The position numbers and the translations under genes are program-made. From the IMG/VR virus record IMGVR_UViG_3300005608_000013, positions 1-36,647 of that record: DNA of 36,647 nt, one strand, 5' to 3'. A model generated the notes under the pieces. That model saw only the letters and a program-made list of their open reading frames with translations, made no database searches and was not told the DNA's origin. This document shows positions 14,941-22,731 of this stretch, piece by piece. Numbering within the stretch: the stretch's first letter is position 1; every line of letters begins with the position of its first letter. This DNA comes from a virus.

Positions 14941-15241
14941 GGAGTGTTGATTCAATTTGATTGTCGAGGCGAACGCGATTGCGATCGTTAAAACACATTA
15001 GAAGTATACAATAATGCATTGCCTTCATAATGTCAACCCTTGCGGTGCCTTTCTTGTCATAACGAGACAAGTATTTGATTGCGTTGGATCGGCAGAATGC
15101 TTCAGCATCACCGACTGCCTCAATCAGATCCAGTGTTTGCACACCTTCACCGTTGTCTGAGGAGTAGTGTTGCTGATATGTGCCACTAATATAGGATGAG
15201 ACCTCCTTCAAGATCCCATCCTCATTGTATTTGTATGCCAT
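14933..15241 (-). CDS. DUF3310-type small protein
   Basis: This 102-residue protein shows the pattern of the DUF3310 family: a YQQHYSS segment, LDLIEAVGDAEAFCRSNAIK, YLSRYDKKG and DIMKAMHYCILL. Many phages of bacteria and cyanobacteria encode such proteins, often near nucleotide or replication genes; their biochemical role is not established. It is placed between the CobS-like ATPase (TAATG overlap) and the clamp gene (8-base overlap), so it is made with the replication proteins. The conserved His, Tyr, Lys and Arg residues could form a ligand site. Confidence 0.8.
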   Translation of the reverse strand: MAYKYNEDGILKEVSSYISGTYQQHYSSDNGEGVQTLDLIEAVGDAEAFCRSNAIKYLSRYDKKGTARVDIMKAMHYCILLMCFNDRNRVRLDNQIESTLHE

Positions 15242-16335
15242 TACGAATTAAACAGAGTTTCTACTTGAGACATGTCTACCTCACCATCAATCTTATCATA
15301 AAGATCGAGGAATGACTGCTTTGTTTCGTCATCGAAACGGTTGAGGCAAACCTTGATTGCCTTTGCACGATCAGAGAAGATCGCATATGCACGAATGATG
15401 TGCACAAGACGACGAGTAGAGATGACTTCATCAACACCACCTTCTCTGAATGTCCTACGGATCATGTCTGCCCATGTCACAAGGTTAGCAATATATTTGT
15501 CGTCGCATGCATCCAACTCTTTGCAGTAGTTGTTAAGCATTTTTGTTTCGATAGCAGGAGTAGGATACTCTTGCTCAAATGTGAGAGGGAATCTCTCAAG
15601 GAATGCTTCGTTGAGCACGTTAGTGCCGATAAAACGACCATCGTCGCTACCTTTACCCTTCGTGTTTGCAGTAGCAATCACTGTGAATCCTTTTGCAGGT
15701 TTCACATACCTACCGATCTTCTTGAGGAAGACTCCACTACCTTCAAGAATAGACTGAAGACAGAGGATTTTGTTGGACGCAAGGTCAATCTCGTCTAGAA
15801 GGAGGACAGCTCCCCTCTCCAAAGCTTCGATGACAGGACCGTTGTGCCAAACTGTATTGCCATCCACAAGACGAAACCCACCAATAAGATCATCTTCGTC
15901 TGTTTCAATGGTAATGTTTACACGAATCAACTCTCTATTTAGAGCAGCACATGCTTGCTCTACACCCATAGTCTTACCGTTTCCTGACAAACCTGTGATG
16001 AATGCAGGATAGAATACTTTGGACTTGATGATCTTTTTGAGATCAGAGAAGTTACCGAAGGGGACAAAGTTGTTATCTTTAGTTGGAATCAAGCGATCTT
16101 GGACTGGTGTTGCTTTGTATGACTTCTCAAGAGTTTCCTTCTTCTCAGTAAGAGTAAGATCCCACTTGCCAATACCTTTCTTGTATTGCTTCAAGCGTTT
16201 TTTGACAGTCGCAACGGAGCAGTCAAAGTGATCTGCTGCAGCAACAAGTTGTTGGAAGGTAACTTCGTTACCGTGCTTACCAGAAAGATAAGTCTTGAGG
16301 TCTTCAGTGGTCACAGGGACAGGAGCGAATGGCAT
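15241..16335 (-). CDS. cobS: MoxR-type AAA+ ATPase, CobS-like
   Basis: This 364-residue AAA+ protein has Walker A GLSGNGKT at residues 115-122, a beta-hairpin insert region (DDLIGGFRLVDGN), Walker B VLLLDEID ending near 164, and sensor 1 ATANTKGKG. It belongs to the MoxR/CobS group and is usually named cobS in cyanophages. True CobS acts with CobN and CobT in cobalt insertion for vitamin B12, but neither CobN nor other cobalamin genes are here. The N-terminal 90 residues hold a small helical, possibly DNA-binding segment (CSVATVKKRLKQYKKG). MoxR ATPases work with VWA-domain partners; the VWA protein at 16907-19120 is a fitting partner. The chaperone-type role is inference. Confidence 0.88.
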   Translation of the reverse strand: MPFAPVPVTTEDLKTYLSGKHGNEVTFQQLVAAADHFDCSVATVKKRLKQYKKGIGKWDLTLTEKKETLEKSYKATPVQDRLIPTKDNNFVPFGNFSDLKKIIKSKVFYPAFITGLSGNGKTMGVEQACAALNRELIRVNITIETDEDDLIGGFRLVDGNTVWHNGPVIEALERGAVLLLDEIDLASNKILCLQSILEGSGVFLKKIGRYVKPAKGFTVIATANTKGKGSDDGRFIGTNVLNEAFLERFPLTFEQEYPTPAIETKMLNNYCKELDACDDKYIANLVTWADMIRRTFREGGVDEVISTRRLVHIIRAYAIFSDRAKAIKVCLNRFDDETKQSFLDLYDKIDGEVDMSQVETLFNS

Positions 16336-16360
16336 GTTTTGTATTTGTGTCTATACAGAT

Positions 16361-16366
16361 ATTATA
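16361..16366 (-). promoter_or_regulatory. Possible promoter -10 for the cobS-clamp operon
   Basis: A perfect TATAAT on the minus strand lies 26 bases upstream of the cobS start, overlapping the end of the preceding gene. No good -35 box is seen at the right distance, so it may need an activator, as T4 middle promoters do. Confidence 0.35.
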
Positions 16367-16910
16367 CAAGTAAAAAGTCGGCAATGCCACTCCGAGTGGA
16401 CAGTATCCAATCTGGTCTACGGTCTGGTTTGCGAAGGTAATTATCGGGTGCCCATGGTTTACTAGCAACATAGCGTTTGTATGCTGTTACTGTAGAGATA
16501 GTGGTATCGTATTTAAACTCGTCAGGACCTGCAAAGACAAAAGGTGTGTGCCTAGCACTACAACCTTCGGGTGCAATATGTGCTGCGAATCGTATAGACT
16601 TTTCGCAACCATGCTCTTTATTATATCTATATGTGTATTCCTCACAAAGTGCAATACCATGCTCTAGCAACCAAGCAATATTATGTGGAGATTCTGCAAC
16701 CCACTTGGTGCAAGGGTGATTACGAAAGGCACCCTTCTCTGTTTTGTATGGATCGCCATTAGACTTGAAAACCTGACCGATATTGTGATACCAGTCAGAG
16801 TAAACAATGGATAACATTTGGCATGTTTCTAATGGCATCTTAACAACGTGCTTATCTGGCAGTTGGTATGCTGCCAGATAGGGATCGTTATTAACTGCGA
16901 AGATATTCAT
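16362..16910 (-). CDS. Conserved phage protein with DKHVVKM and NHPC motifs
   Basis: This 182-residue protein starts MNIFAVNNDPYLAAYQL, followed by PDKHVVKMPLETCQML, then FRNHPCTKWVAESPHNIAWL and ALCEEYTYRYNKEHG. I recognise the pattern as a family widespread in phages whose members begin with xIFxxxxDP and carry DKHxVKM and NHPC-x-W motifs. I cannot assign a proven function; some relatives are labelled as pyrimidine-dimer glycosylases, which I do not consider supported here. His, Lys, Cys and Trp in these motifs look like active-site residues. It lies between the VWA protein (ATGA overlap) and cobS, so it may belong to that pair. Confidence 0.78.
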   Translation of the reverse strand: MNIFAVNNDPYLAAYQLPDKHVVKMPLETCQMLSIVYSDWYHNIGQVFKSNGDPYKTEKGAFRNHPCTKWVAESPHNIAWLLEHGIALCEEYTYRYNKEHGCEKSIRFAAHIAPEGCSARHTPFVFAGPDEFKYDTTISTVTAYKRYVASKPWAPDNYLRKPDRRPDWILSTRSGIADFLLV

Positions 16911-19120
16911 GCAATCTGTGTGATAAAGGAAGATAGAATCTTCTTGTTGTTTGCTTTAGCACCGAGGGACTTCTTGAATGCAGTCCTGATCTGTGCATTT
17001 GTTGCATCTTCTTGGACTTCAAACTCAGTGCTAGTCTCTAGAGATTTTTGACTGATAAGATACAACTCTTGGTAACCGTTTGTGTTAGGCATGCAAAGAG
17101 ACTTTTGCTTTTTCCATGATTTGATAATTGTTTCTGTTTCATGGTAGTCATAACCACAACCCCAACGGATGAAATGACCTGCATCTGATCCGTTGATTAC
17201 ACGGAAACCAATGAAGTTGGTAGATGGGAATGCATACTTGAGATATTCAAGGAGTCCTTTAGTCAATCCTGAGTGAGTATCGTTGGTTACCTTACCATGA
17301 TAACCGATCTTTCTGTCTCTGACAACTACTCGTCCGTGAAGACTTCCTCTCCAAAGAGAATTTGACTCGTGCCTAGGTTTCTGAATAATACCGATAGAGT
17401 TTGACTCACCGTCAGTCAAAGTAACAACGTGTAGTTTCTCAACACCATGTTGTTTCTTGAATGTTGGGATAAGAGTCTTGAGTGAAAGCAAGCAATCATT
17501 AAGAGGTGTGCCACCAAGATTTAGTTGGTTAGGAATAGGATAGTTGTAACCGTAGTAGTTGTAACGATTCTGGAAGTGACCGCTTAGACGGAATAGGTAG
17601 TGAGCAAGTCTCTCAAACTTCTGGTTGTTGACGTCACTAGTCAAGAATTCAATCAAACGCATTGACTGATAGATAGCAAACTGACCTTCAACTGGTGCTT
17701 TAGCGTATGCATTGAAGTCTTCATGGTCATGACCTCTACTATATCCGTTAGGATCACTGTCGTCACGATACTCCCAGTATTGATCACTGAATGCATATGC
17801 TACGAATGGAATCTTTGCTTTACGGCAGAAGAATGCGAGAGAAAGAAGTTGCTTCACAGTCTGATGAATCTGTTGATGCATAGATCCAGACCAGTCAAGA
17901 GTAAAGATTAGACCGTGATTCTTACCGTCAGGTGTGGTTGTAATCTTTCTGAAGATATCGTCGTTGTATTTGTATTGGAAAAGTTTTGTAGTATCTAGGA
18001 CACCAGTCTTGGAAACTGAAGCACGAGCATATGCTGCTGCAGATTTCTTACACTCAAACTCTTTAACCATGTAGTTGACTTCTTTGTTGATTGACTTACG
18101 AAACTCTCTGTAATCTTCGTCAATTTTAGTGAAGTCAATAGGAGCATAGCAATCGTGATTAGGATCTGTATAGCAATCATTTGCCCAGAATCTATCACAA
18201 TCATTTGTCCACTTGTCATGTGGCACAACGATGTGCTTAAGGTTTACCTCAGGGACATCAGCATATGTTGGGTGTGCATACTCATGAGTCTCTGCAAGAT
18301 CTTGTAGATTCTCTGCAAAATTCTTATCAGTTACACCGTCGCTGTAGTCATAACCACCTTCCTTTGTAGAAGTGTCACCTTCATCCCACTCTGACTCTTC
18401 ACCTTGGTCACCTCTCTCAGACTGATTTTGAGGAGAAGGATCATCACCTTGACCTGACTCATCAGATTCTTGTGGTTTATCCTGCTTTTCTTGGATAACA
18501 TCCATCTCTTGACTGTCACCTTGCTCATCACTAGAAGAAGGCATGTTGTCAACCTTTTCCATCTCCTTCTCTTGATCTTGAGACCACTCATAGATCTCTT
18601 TAGCAAGTGCACATACATCTTCAAAAGACTTACATGTGTCTGCCTTAGCAACCCACTCTTGCTCACCTTCAACAAAAGGAATAGGTTTAGTGTGATCAAC
18701 AACACCGACCTTGTAATGTAGATTGATACGGTCGATTAGTTTTAGTTGAGGAAGATCCATTGTATTGACACCGAAGAAGTCTTTGTCATTCAACTCACGG
18801 TATCCTGCAAAGAAATCTTTGCGAAGACCTGGAAACTTATCCTTCATCAACTTCTCGATACGCACATCCTCAAGGATATTGACATAAGACTTAGGGATAT
18901 CATAGGTATTTTCCCACTCATCTGCAGGTGTATATAGAGCATGACCTACTTCATGACCCACAAGCATGTCGTAAACGCTCTCAGAGGCGATCCAGAGGGG
19001 CAGAGAGAGGACACGATTCTTCACATCGAAGGATGCTGTCTCGCACTTACAATGCTCAACAGTTAGATTCTCAGTAGCGAGGAGTTTAGCGAGTGTGCCT
19101 TTGATGTCGTTTGTGTCCAT
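16907..19120 (-). CDS. VWA-domain protein with HExxH metallopeptidase motif, CobT/ViaA-like
   Basis: This 737-residue protein combines three parts. Residues 1-170 hold a zinc-metallopeptidase-like motif HEVGH (56-60) with a following LEDVRIEKL segment that could give the third ligand. Residues about 185-260 form a Glu/Asp/Ser/Gln-rich linker. The C-terminal half holds a von Willebrand A domain with the MIDAS motif DWSGS (409-413) and TDGES. CobT and related partners of MoxR-type ATPases share acidic linkers and VWA domains. The ATG at 19120 (MDTNDIKGTL) is preferred over 19165, which would extend into the terminator region. With the CobS-like ATPase 570 bases away it probably forms a remodelling complex; its target is unknown. 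Confidence 0.85.
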   Translation of the reverse strand: MDTNDIKGTLAKLLATENLTVEHCKCETASFDVKNRVLSLPLWIASESVYDMLVGHEVGHALYTPADEWENTYDIPKSYVNILEDVRIEKLMKDKFPGLRKDFFAGYRELNDKDFFGVNTMDLPQLKLIDRINLHYKVGVVDHTKPIPFVEGEQEWVAKADTCKSFEDVCALAKEIYEWSQDQEKEMEKVDNMPSSSDEQGDSQEMDVIQEKQDKPQESDESGQGDDPSPQNQSERGDQGEESEWDEGDTSTKEGGYDYSDGVTDKNFAENLQDLAETHEYAHPTYADVPEVNLKHIVVPHDKWTNDCDRFWANDCYTDPNHDCYAPIDFTKIDEDYREFRKSINKEVNYMVKEFECKKSAAAYARASVSKTGVLDTTKLFQYKYNDDIFRKITTTPDGKNHGLIFTLDWSGSMHQQIHQTVKQLLSLAFFCRKAKIPFVAYAFSDQYWEYRDDSDPNGYSRGHDHEDFNAYAKAPVEGQFAIYQSMRLIEFLTSDVNNQKFERLAHYLFRLSGHFQNRYNYYGYNYPIPNQLNLGGTPLNDCLLSLKTLIPTFKKQHGVEKLHVVTLTDGESNSIGIIQKPRHESNSLWRGSLHGRVVVRDRKIGYHGKVTNDTHSGLTKGLLEYLKYAFPSTNFIGFRVINGSDAGHFIRWGCGYDYHETETIIKSWKKQKSLCMPNTNGYQELYLISQKSLETSTEFEVQEDATNAQIRTAFKKSLGAKANNKKILSSFITQIA

Positions 19121-19143
19121 GTGTCGTTGTCTTGTATATACAC

Positions 19144-19149
19144 AGTATA
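19144..19149 (-). promoter_or_regulatory. Possible promoter -10 for the VWA-cobS operon
   Basis: TATACT on the minus strand, placed right after the gp46 terminator and 24 bases upstream of the VWA gene start. No matching -35 is visible. Its position after a strong terminator makes a new promoter necessary or likely. Confidence 0.35.
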
Positions 19150-19150
19150 A

Positions 19151-19176
19151 TAAAAAACCCTCCACTTGGAAGGGTT
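19151..19176 (-). terminator. Rho-independent terminator after gene 46
   Basis: On the minus strand AACCCTTC pairs with GGAGGGTT around a five-base loop (19156-19176) and a run of six T follows. This is a strong intrinsic terminator, 26 bases past the stop of gene 46. It separates the recombination operon from the VWA-cobS-clamp operon. Confidence 0.8.
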
Positions 19177-19201
19177 ATGCGACCACTTTGTCAACTGTCC
19201 A

Positions 19202-20920
19202 CTAAGGGTTATCCCTATACTTAAGGGATGAGAAGTCACTCTCCTTGACAAATTCAATACTAGACTCAAATGCGTCAACTAAGATATCAATCATTTTGTG
19301 AGAGATAACGTATATATTTGTGTTATCGCTCATTCTTCGCAAGATTTTGAGTAGATCAGTAGTAGCGTTAGCATCAAGACTAGAATCAAAGACTTCATCC
19401 AGTAGCAACAGATTAGTTGCTGTAGAATTCTTCATCCTAGCAATGTCTCTCCATGTAAACAGGAGTGCTAGGTCAATCTTCTGCTTTTCTCCTTCAGAGA
19501 ATGATGCATATGAAAAGATGTCTCTATGTCTACTCTTAATTACCTCATTGAATTCCTCGTCAAGAGTAAAATTGACATAGAAATCCATATCCTGCAGGTA
19601 TTTATTGATATGTTGGTTAATAATAGGGATAAACTTCTTAATAATCTTACTCTTGATACCATTATCACGCAACAAGGTGCTGACCACTTTGTGATGTGAC
19701 TCCTGTGCATTGACATCAGCACAATCTGCCACCGTTTTATCCAATTCTTCCTTGTATTGTGCTAATTTATCCTGCTCACACTCAAATTCTACTGTATTTG
19801 TCTTCTTTCCTTTGATTGCATTGAGTCTAGATGCAATAGTTTTCTTCTCTTTGTTGTATGCTTTGAGGTCTCCTTTGAGTCTTTGGTAAGATTCTGCCAT
19901 CTTAGTGTCTTCCTTGACCTTTTTGTCAAGTTTTGACAAGACTGTTTCCATTTCTTCCAGTTTTTTCTGGTAGTCTTCGTCTTTTACAGTAAATGCCTCT
20001 ACCTTTTCCTGTTTAATAGTCTCACTAATGGTCTGTGTGCAGGTAGGACAACTATCATTCTTAAGGAAAAAGTCTAGATCAGACAAATTCCTAGTAACTT
20101 TTGTCTTTACGGACGTAATATACTCTCTCATCTTGCCATATTGTGCCTGTGATGAGGCAGAGGAGGCAAGTTTGTCAGTCAGATCACGCAATGATGTCTC
20201 TGTGTCTGCAATATTTTTTTCTACAGTAAAGTTTTCCTCCTTCAATGCCATAAGTTGTGATGCAAGATCCTCTTTATGGGACTTCATCATGCTTTCCATG
20301 CGATGCACTGTAGCACTCTGCATGTCATATGTCTTTTGATGGAGTGAAACTGTATGCTCACACTCTTTTACTTCATTTCTAATGTCTCTCAAGCGATCCT
20401 TGAGCAACAAATTCATGCGTGAGAATACTTTGATGTCGAGGAGGTCTTCAATAACATCTCTTCGATGTGGAGCACTAAGTTGCATGAATGGAACAAAAGT
20501 GCTACTCCCAAGAATAACAACCTGTGTGAAAGATTTAAAATTAAACTTGAGTATCTTTTGCTCAAGATACTTTTGGTAGTCATTGTTTGCTGCAGTCTGG
20601 TCAATAAGAGTGCCGTTACGATAAATTTCAAAGACATTTGGTTTGATTCCCCTAATTACTTTGTATTTCGCTTGACCAACTCTAAACTCACACTCAACCA
20701 CACACTCACGCTCGTTGATTGTATTCACCAACTGAGACTTAGTAATCTTTCTGAATGGTTTATTAAACAATACGAAGCACAGAGCATCAAGCATTGTAGA
20801 TTTGCCTGCTCCATTCGCACCATATACGACTGTTGATCTGAATTCTTCCAGATCTAATTCAGTGAATCCATTTCCAGTAGATAGGAAATTTTTCCACTTC
20901 ACTTTTTCAAAAATAATCAT
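19202..20920 (-). CDS. gp46: Recombination endonuclease subunit gp46 (Rad50-like)
   Basis: This 572-residue SMC-type ATPase has Walker A GANGAGKS at residues 34-41, a long coiled coil on both sides of a zinc hook CPTC (291-294), the ABC signature SFSEGEKQK and Walker B NLLLLDEVFDSSLD. With gp47 it forms the Mre11/Rad50-like complex that resects DNA ends for recombination-dependent replication and degrades host DNA. It is close to T4 gp46 in length (560). The ATG overlaps the preceding DUF3110-type gene by four bases. A terminator follows its stop. Confidence 0.96.
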   Translation of the reverse strand: MIIFEKVKWKNFLSTGNGFTELDLEEFRSTVVYGANGAGKSTMLDALCFVLFNKPFRKITKSQLVNTINERECVVECEFRVGQAKYKVIRGIKPNVFEIYRNGTLIDQTAANNDYQKYLEQKILKFNFKSFTQVVILGSSTFVPFMQLSAPHRRDVIEDLLDIKVFSRMNLLLKDRLRDIRNEVKECEHTVSLHQKTYDMQSATVHRMESMMKSHKEDLASQLMALKEENFTVEKNIADTETSLRDLTDKLASSASSQAQYGKMREYITSVKTKVTRNLSDLDFFLKNDSCPTCTQTISETIKQEKVEAFTVKDEDYQKKLEEMETVLSKLDKKVKEDTKMAESYQRLKGDLKAYNKEKKTIASRLNAIKGKKTNTVEFECEQDKLAQYKEELDKTVADCADVNAQESHHKVVSTLLRDNGIKSKIIKKFIPIINQHINKYLQDMDFYVNFTLDEEFNEVIKSRHRDIFSYASFSEGEKQKIDLALLFTWRDIARMKNSTATNLLLLDEVFDSSLDANATTDLLKILRRMSDNTNIYVISHKMIDILVDAFESSIEFVKESDFSSLKYRDNP

Positions 20921-21186
20921 TCTATAACGGAAGGGGGAGGCACAACAAAATCATTCTCGGTAATTATACTATACCGATACCCATGCTGTCTACAGTTAGC
21001 AATCACATCTTTACGAGCAACCTCTGCTACTTCTAGATCTCTGGGAAAATCGACAGACATAAGCATCTCATGATACCTATCAGCATCGTCCTCTAGCTGA
21101 AAAATCTGCACGATACGCTCATGGGACTTATCATCCTTAACAGCGTATACACCGCCAGTTTTCTTTTCGACTAGGACATACATCAT
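20917..21186 (-). CDS. DUF3110-like protein between gp46 and gp47
   Basis: This 89-residue protein fits the DUF3110 pattern found mainly in cyanobacteria: VQIFQLEDDADRYHEML, DFPRDLEVAEV, then a GYRYSII segment and a final PPP. DUF3110 proteins are small, mostly uncharacterised, and common in photosynthetic lineages, so a host origin is plausible. It is inserted between genes 47 and 46 with ATGA overlaps on both sides, so it is translated with the nuclease subunits. Whether it touches the complex is unknown. The first ATG of two adjacent ones (21186) is chosen because it makes the overlap. Confidence 0.75.
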   Translation of the reverse strand: MMYVLVEKKTGGVYAVKDDKSHERIVQIFQLEDDADRYHEMLMSVDFPRDLEVAEVARKDVIANCRQHGYRYSIITENDFVVPPPSVIE

Positions 21187-22208
21187 ACTTCTACCGATTC
21201 AACATATAGATTCTTTAAGATAGCAAAGATCTCTTCTTTATGTGGAAGCTCTTGGACACACGTTTCCAATATGGTTAGCGTATCTTCTACTTCTACATCA
21301 GTTACATCTTCAAGGATGTAAGTATTGTCTTCAATAATTTTCAAGTCTGCTACACCCGCACATTGGATGTAACGAATGGTCTGGTCAAATTTAGCTTGGT
21401 CAGTCCTCTGGTCTACGATAAGTTTAACGTAGGTGTTAGTAAAATCAAGTCCTTTGATTTCTTCCAGAGTATCTTCATTGTAGTAGATCTTGTGGAAGAT
21501 CTCATATGGATTCTTATAAAATTTCAGTGCCAGAGTATCTGTATTTATGAGATGAAACCCTTTTTTCTGACCGTAATCATTCCAGTAAATTTGATTCGGG
21601 TTACCGAGATACTGGACATTCTTCTTCTTACTCTTTAAATGGAAGTGTCCTGATAAAACTTTATCAAACTTGGAGTATTGGTCGGCATCATCCCCATGTG
21701 ACATAATAACGCCAGGTATAGCTTCAAAACCAGTAAGCTCGAGATGACCCACACAGAGAGCAGCCTCACTAGTCTCGATCGCTCTTGCGGTAGCATCTCT
21801 GTTTTCATCACAGACCCAAGGAATACAACATACAGGCACACCGCCGATATTGTAGTCACCAGGTACGTCAATAATATTAATGTTGTCATAGTCTTTTAGG
21901 AGAAGACTAGGTGCATTGACCTTGAGAGTATTCTTAAAATAAATATCATGATTACCAATAAGCATATGCATAGTGACACCACGATCACGGAGTGGATTAA
22001 ACCACATCTCCTTTGCTGCGTCCAGACTATTGTAGTTAATAGTCTTTCGCTTATCGAATGTGTCACCGAGACAAAGAATCTCAGTGATGCCCTCCTTATC
22101 AATTAGAGGGAGGACAACCTGAGTATAAAATAATCTATATTTTTCTAGGAAAACTAAACTGTCATTGCGAACACCAAAGTGTTGATCAGTTATGACCAAT
22201 ACTTTCAT
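21183..22208 (-). CDS. gp47: Recombination endonuclease subunit gp47 (Mre11-like)
   Basis: This 341-residue metallophosphoesterase is the nuclease subunit partnered with gp46. Metal-binding motifs are D8-x-H10 (ITDQHFG), GDTFD at 48-52, GNHD at 85-88, a GHLE segment and GHFHLKS further on. It matches T4 gp47 in length (339). The enzyme processes double-strand ends for UvsX-driven recombination. The ATG at 22208 follows the gp55 stop by two bases, and its stop overlaps the DUF3110-like gene by four. All catalytic motifs look intact. Confidence 0.96.
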   Translation of the reverse strand: MKVLVITDQHFGVRNDSLVFLEKYRLFYTQVVLPLIDKEGITEILCLGDTFDKRKTINYNSLDAAKEMWFNPLRDRGVTMHMLIGNHDIYFKNTLKVNAPSLLLKDYDNINIIDVPGDYNIGGVPVCCIPWVCDENRDATARAIETSEAALCVGHLELTGFEAIPGVIMSHGDDADQYSKFDKVLSGHFHLKSKKKNVQYLGNPNQIYWNDYGQKKGFHLINTDTLALKFYKNPYEIFHKIYYNEDTLEEIKGLDFTNTYVKLIVDQRTDQAKFDQTIRYIQCAGVADLKIIEDNTYILEDVTDVEVEDTLTILETCVQELPHKEEIFAILKNLYVESVEV

Positions 22209-22210
22209 AA

Positions 22211-22681
22211 TTAACCTCGCATAGTAGTTTCGATTCTCGCTTTGATTGAATTCATTTGAGCATGATCATCTTTATTATCAGTAGAGAATACCTCATCGTA
22301 TCCGCTCTTCTCAATCAATTTATCTTTGATATCCATCTGACGTTTCTCTTTTGCGATACGACGTAGAAATGCATAATACACTATCTGCGTAAAATATGCA
22401 AATGGATTCGTAGACTTTGCAGGATCAAAGTTATCAATATACTGTACACAATTCTCAATCCCATCACAGATCATGTCATCCTTATACATGTAATTAATAA
22501 AGTTAGGACGATATGATAGATGAGTGGCAATCTTTAAGAAGCACTCTCCAATGTAGTTTGGGATTCTTGGTTTGGGTAGATCAAATTCAGCAGCATGCTT
22601 GACGTCCTTGCGGTATACCACGAGCTCGTCTAGAAACTTCTTATTATCTACATAGTGTTGTTTTTTCGCTTTCCGTGGCAT
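22211..22681 (-). CDS. gp55: Late-transcription sigma factor gp55
   Basis: This 156-residue protein is the T4-type late sigma factor. Diagnostic segments are the start (YVDNKKFLDELVVYRKD), FINYMYKDDMICDGIENCVQ and FDPAKSTNPFAYFTQIVYYA with the following RRIAKEKRQ, corresponding to sigma region 2. T4 gp55 directs host RNA polymerase to TATAAATA promoters together with gp33 and clamp gp45; such elements precede the structural genes in this window. The ATG at 22681 has GGAAG upstream. A sigma70-type promoter lies directly in front (22703-22731), so gp55 can be made before late genes are needed. Confidence 0.93.
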   Translation of the reverse strand: MPRKAKKQHYVDNKKFLDELVVYRKDVKHAAEFDLPKPRIPNYIGECFLKIATHLSYRPNFINYMYKDDMICDGIENCVQYIDNFDPAKSTNPFAYFTQIVYYAFLRRIAKEKRQMDIKDKLIEKSGYDEVFSTDNKDDHAQMNSIKARIETTMRG

Positions 22682-22702
22682 GTATTGCTTCCGAATATCT
22701 TA

Positions 22703-22731
22703 AGTATACACTAGTACATACTTAACGTCAA
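22703..22731 (-). promoter_or_regulatory. gp55: Sigma70-type promoter upstream of gp55
   Basis: On the minus strand TTGACG (22726-22731), a 17-base spacer and TATACT (22703-22708) form a near-consensus host-type promoter 22 bases before the gp55 start codon. The -35 box overlaps the stop of the preceding gene. A 24-base near-palindrome (22701-22724) covers the spacer and the -10. Confidence 0.72.

Noticed and set aside
15400-15798. Plus-strand open frame inside the cobS-like gene
   Set aside because: It is fully antisense to a gene with intact AAA+ motifs and reads as low-quality protein.
15936-15942. CTAAATA late-like element on the minus strand
   Set aside because: It lies in the middle of the cobS-like coding region and no gene start follows within reach, so it is probably chance.
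19189-19194. TTGACA on the minus strand, like a -35 box
   Set aside because: No -10 hexamer lies 16-18 bases downstream; that position is occupied by the gp46 terminator stem.
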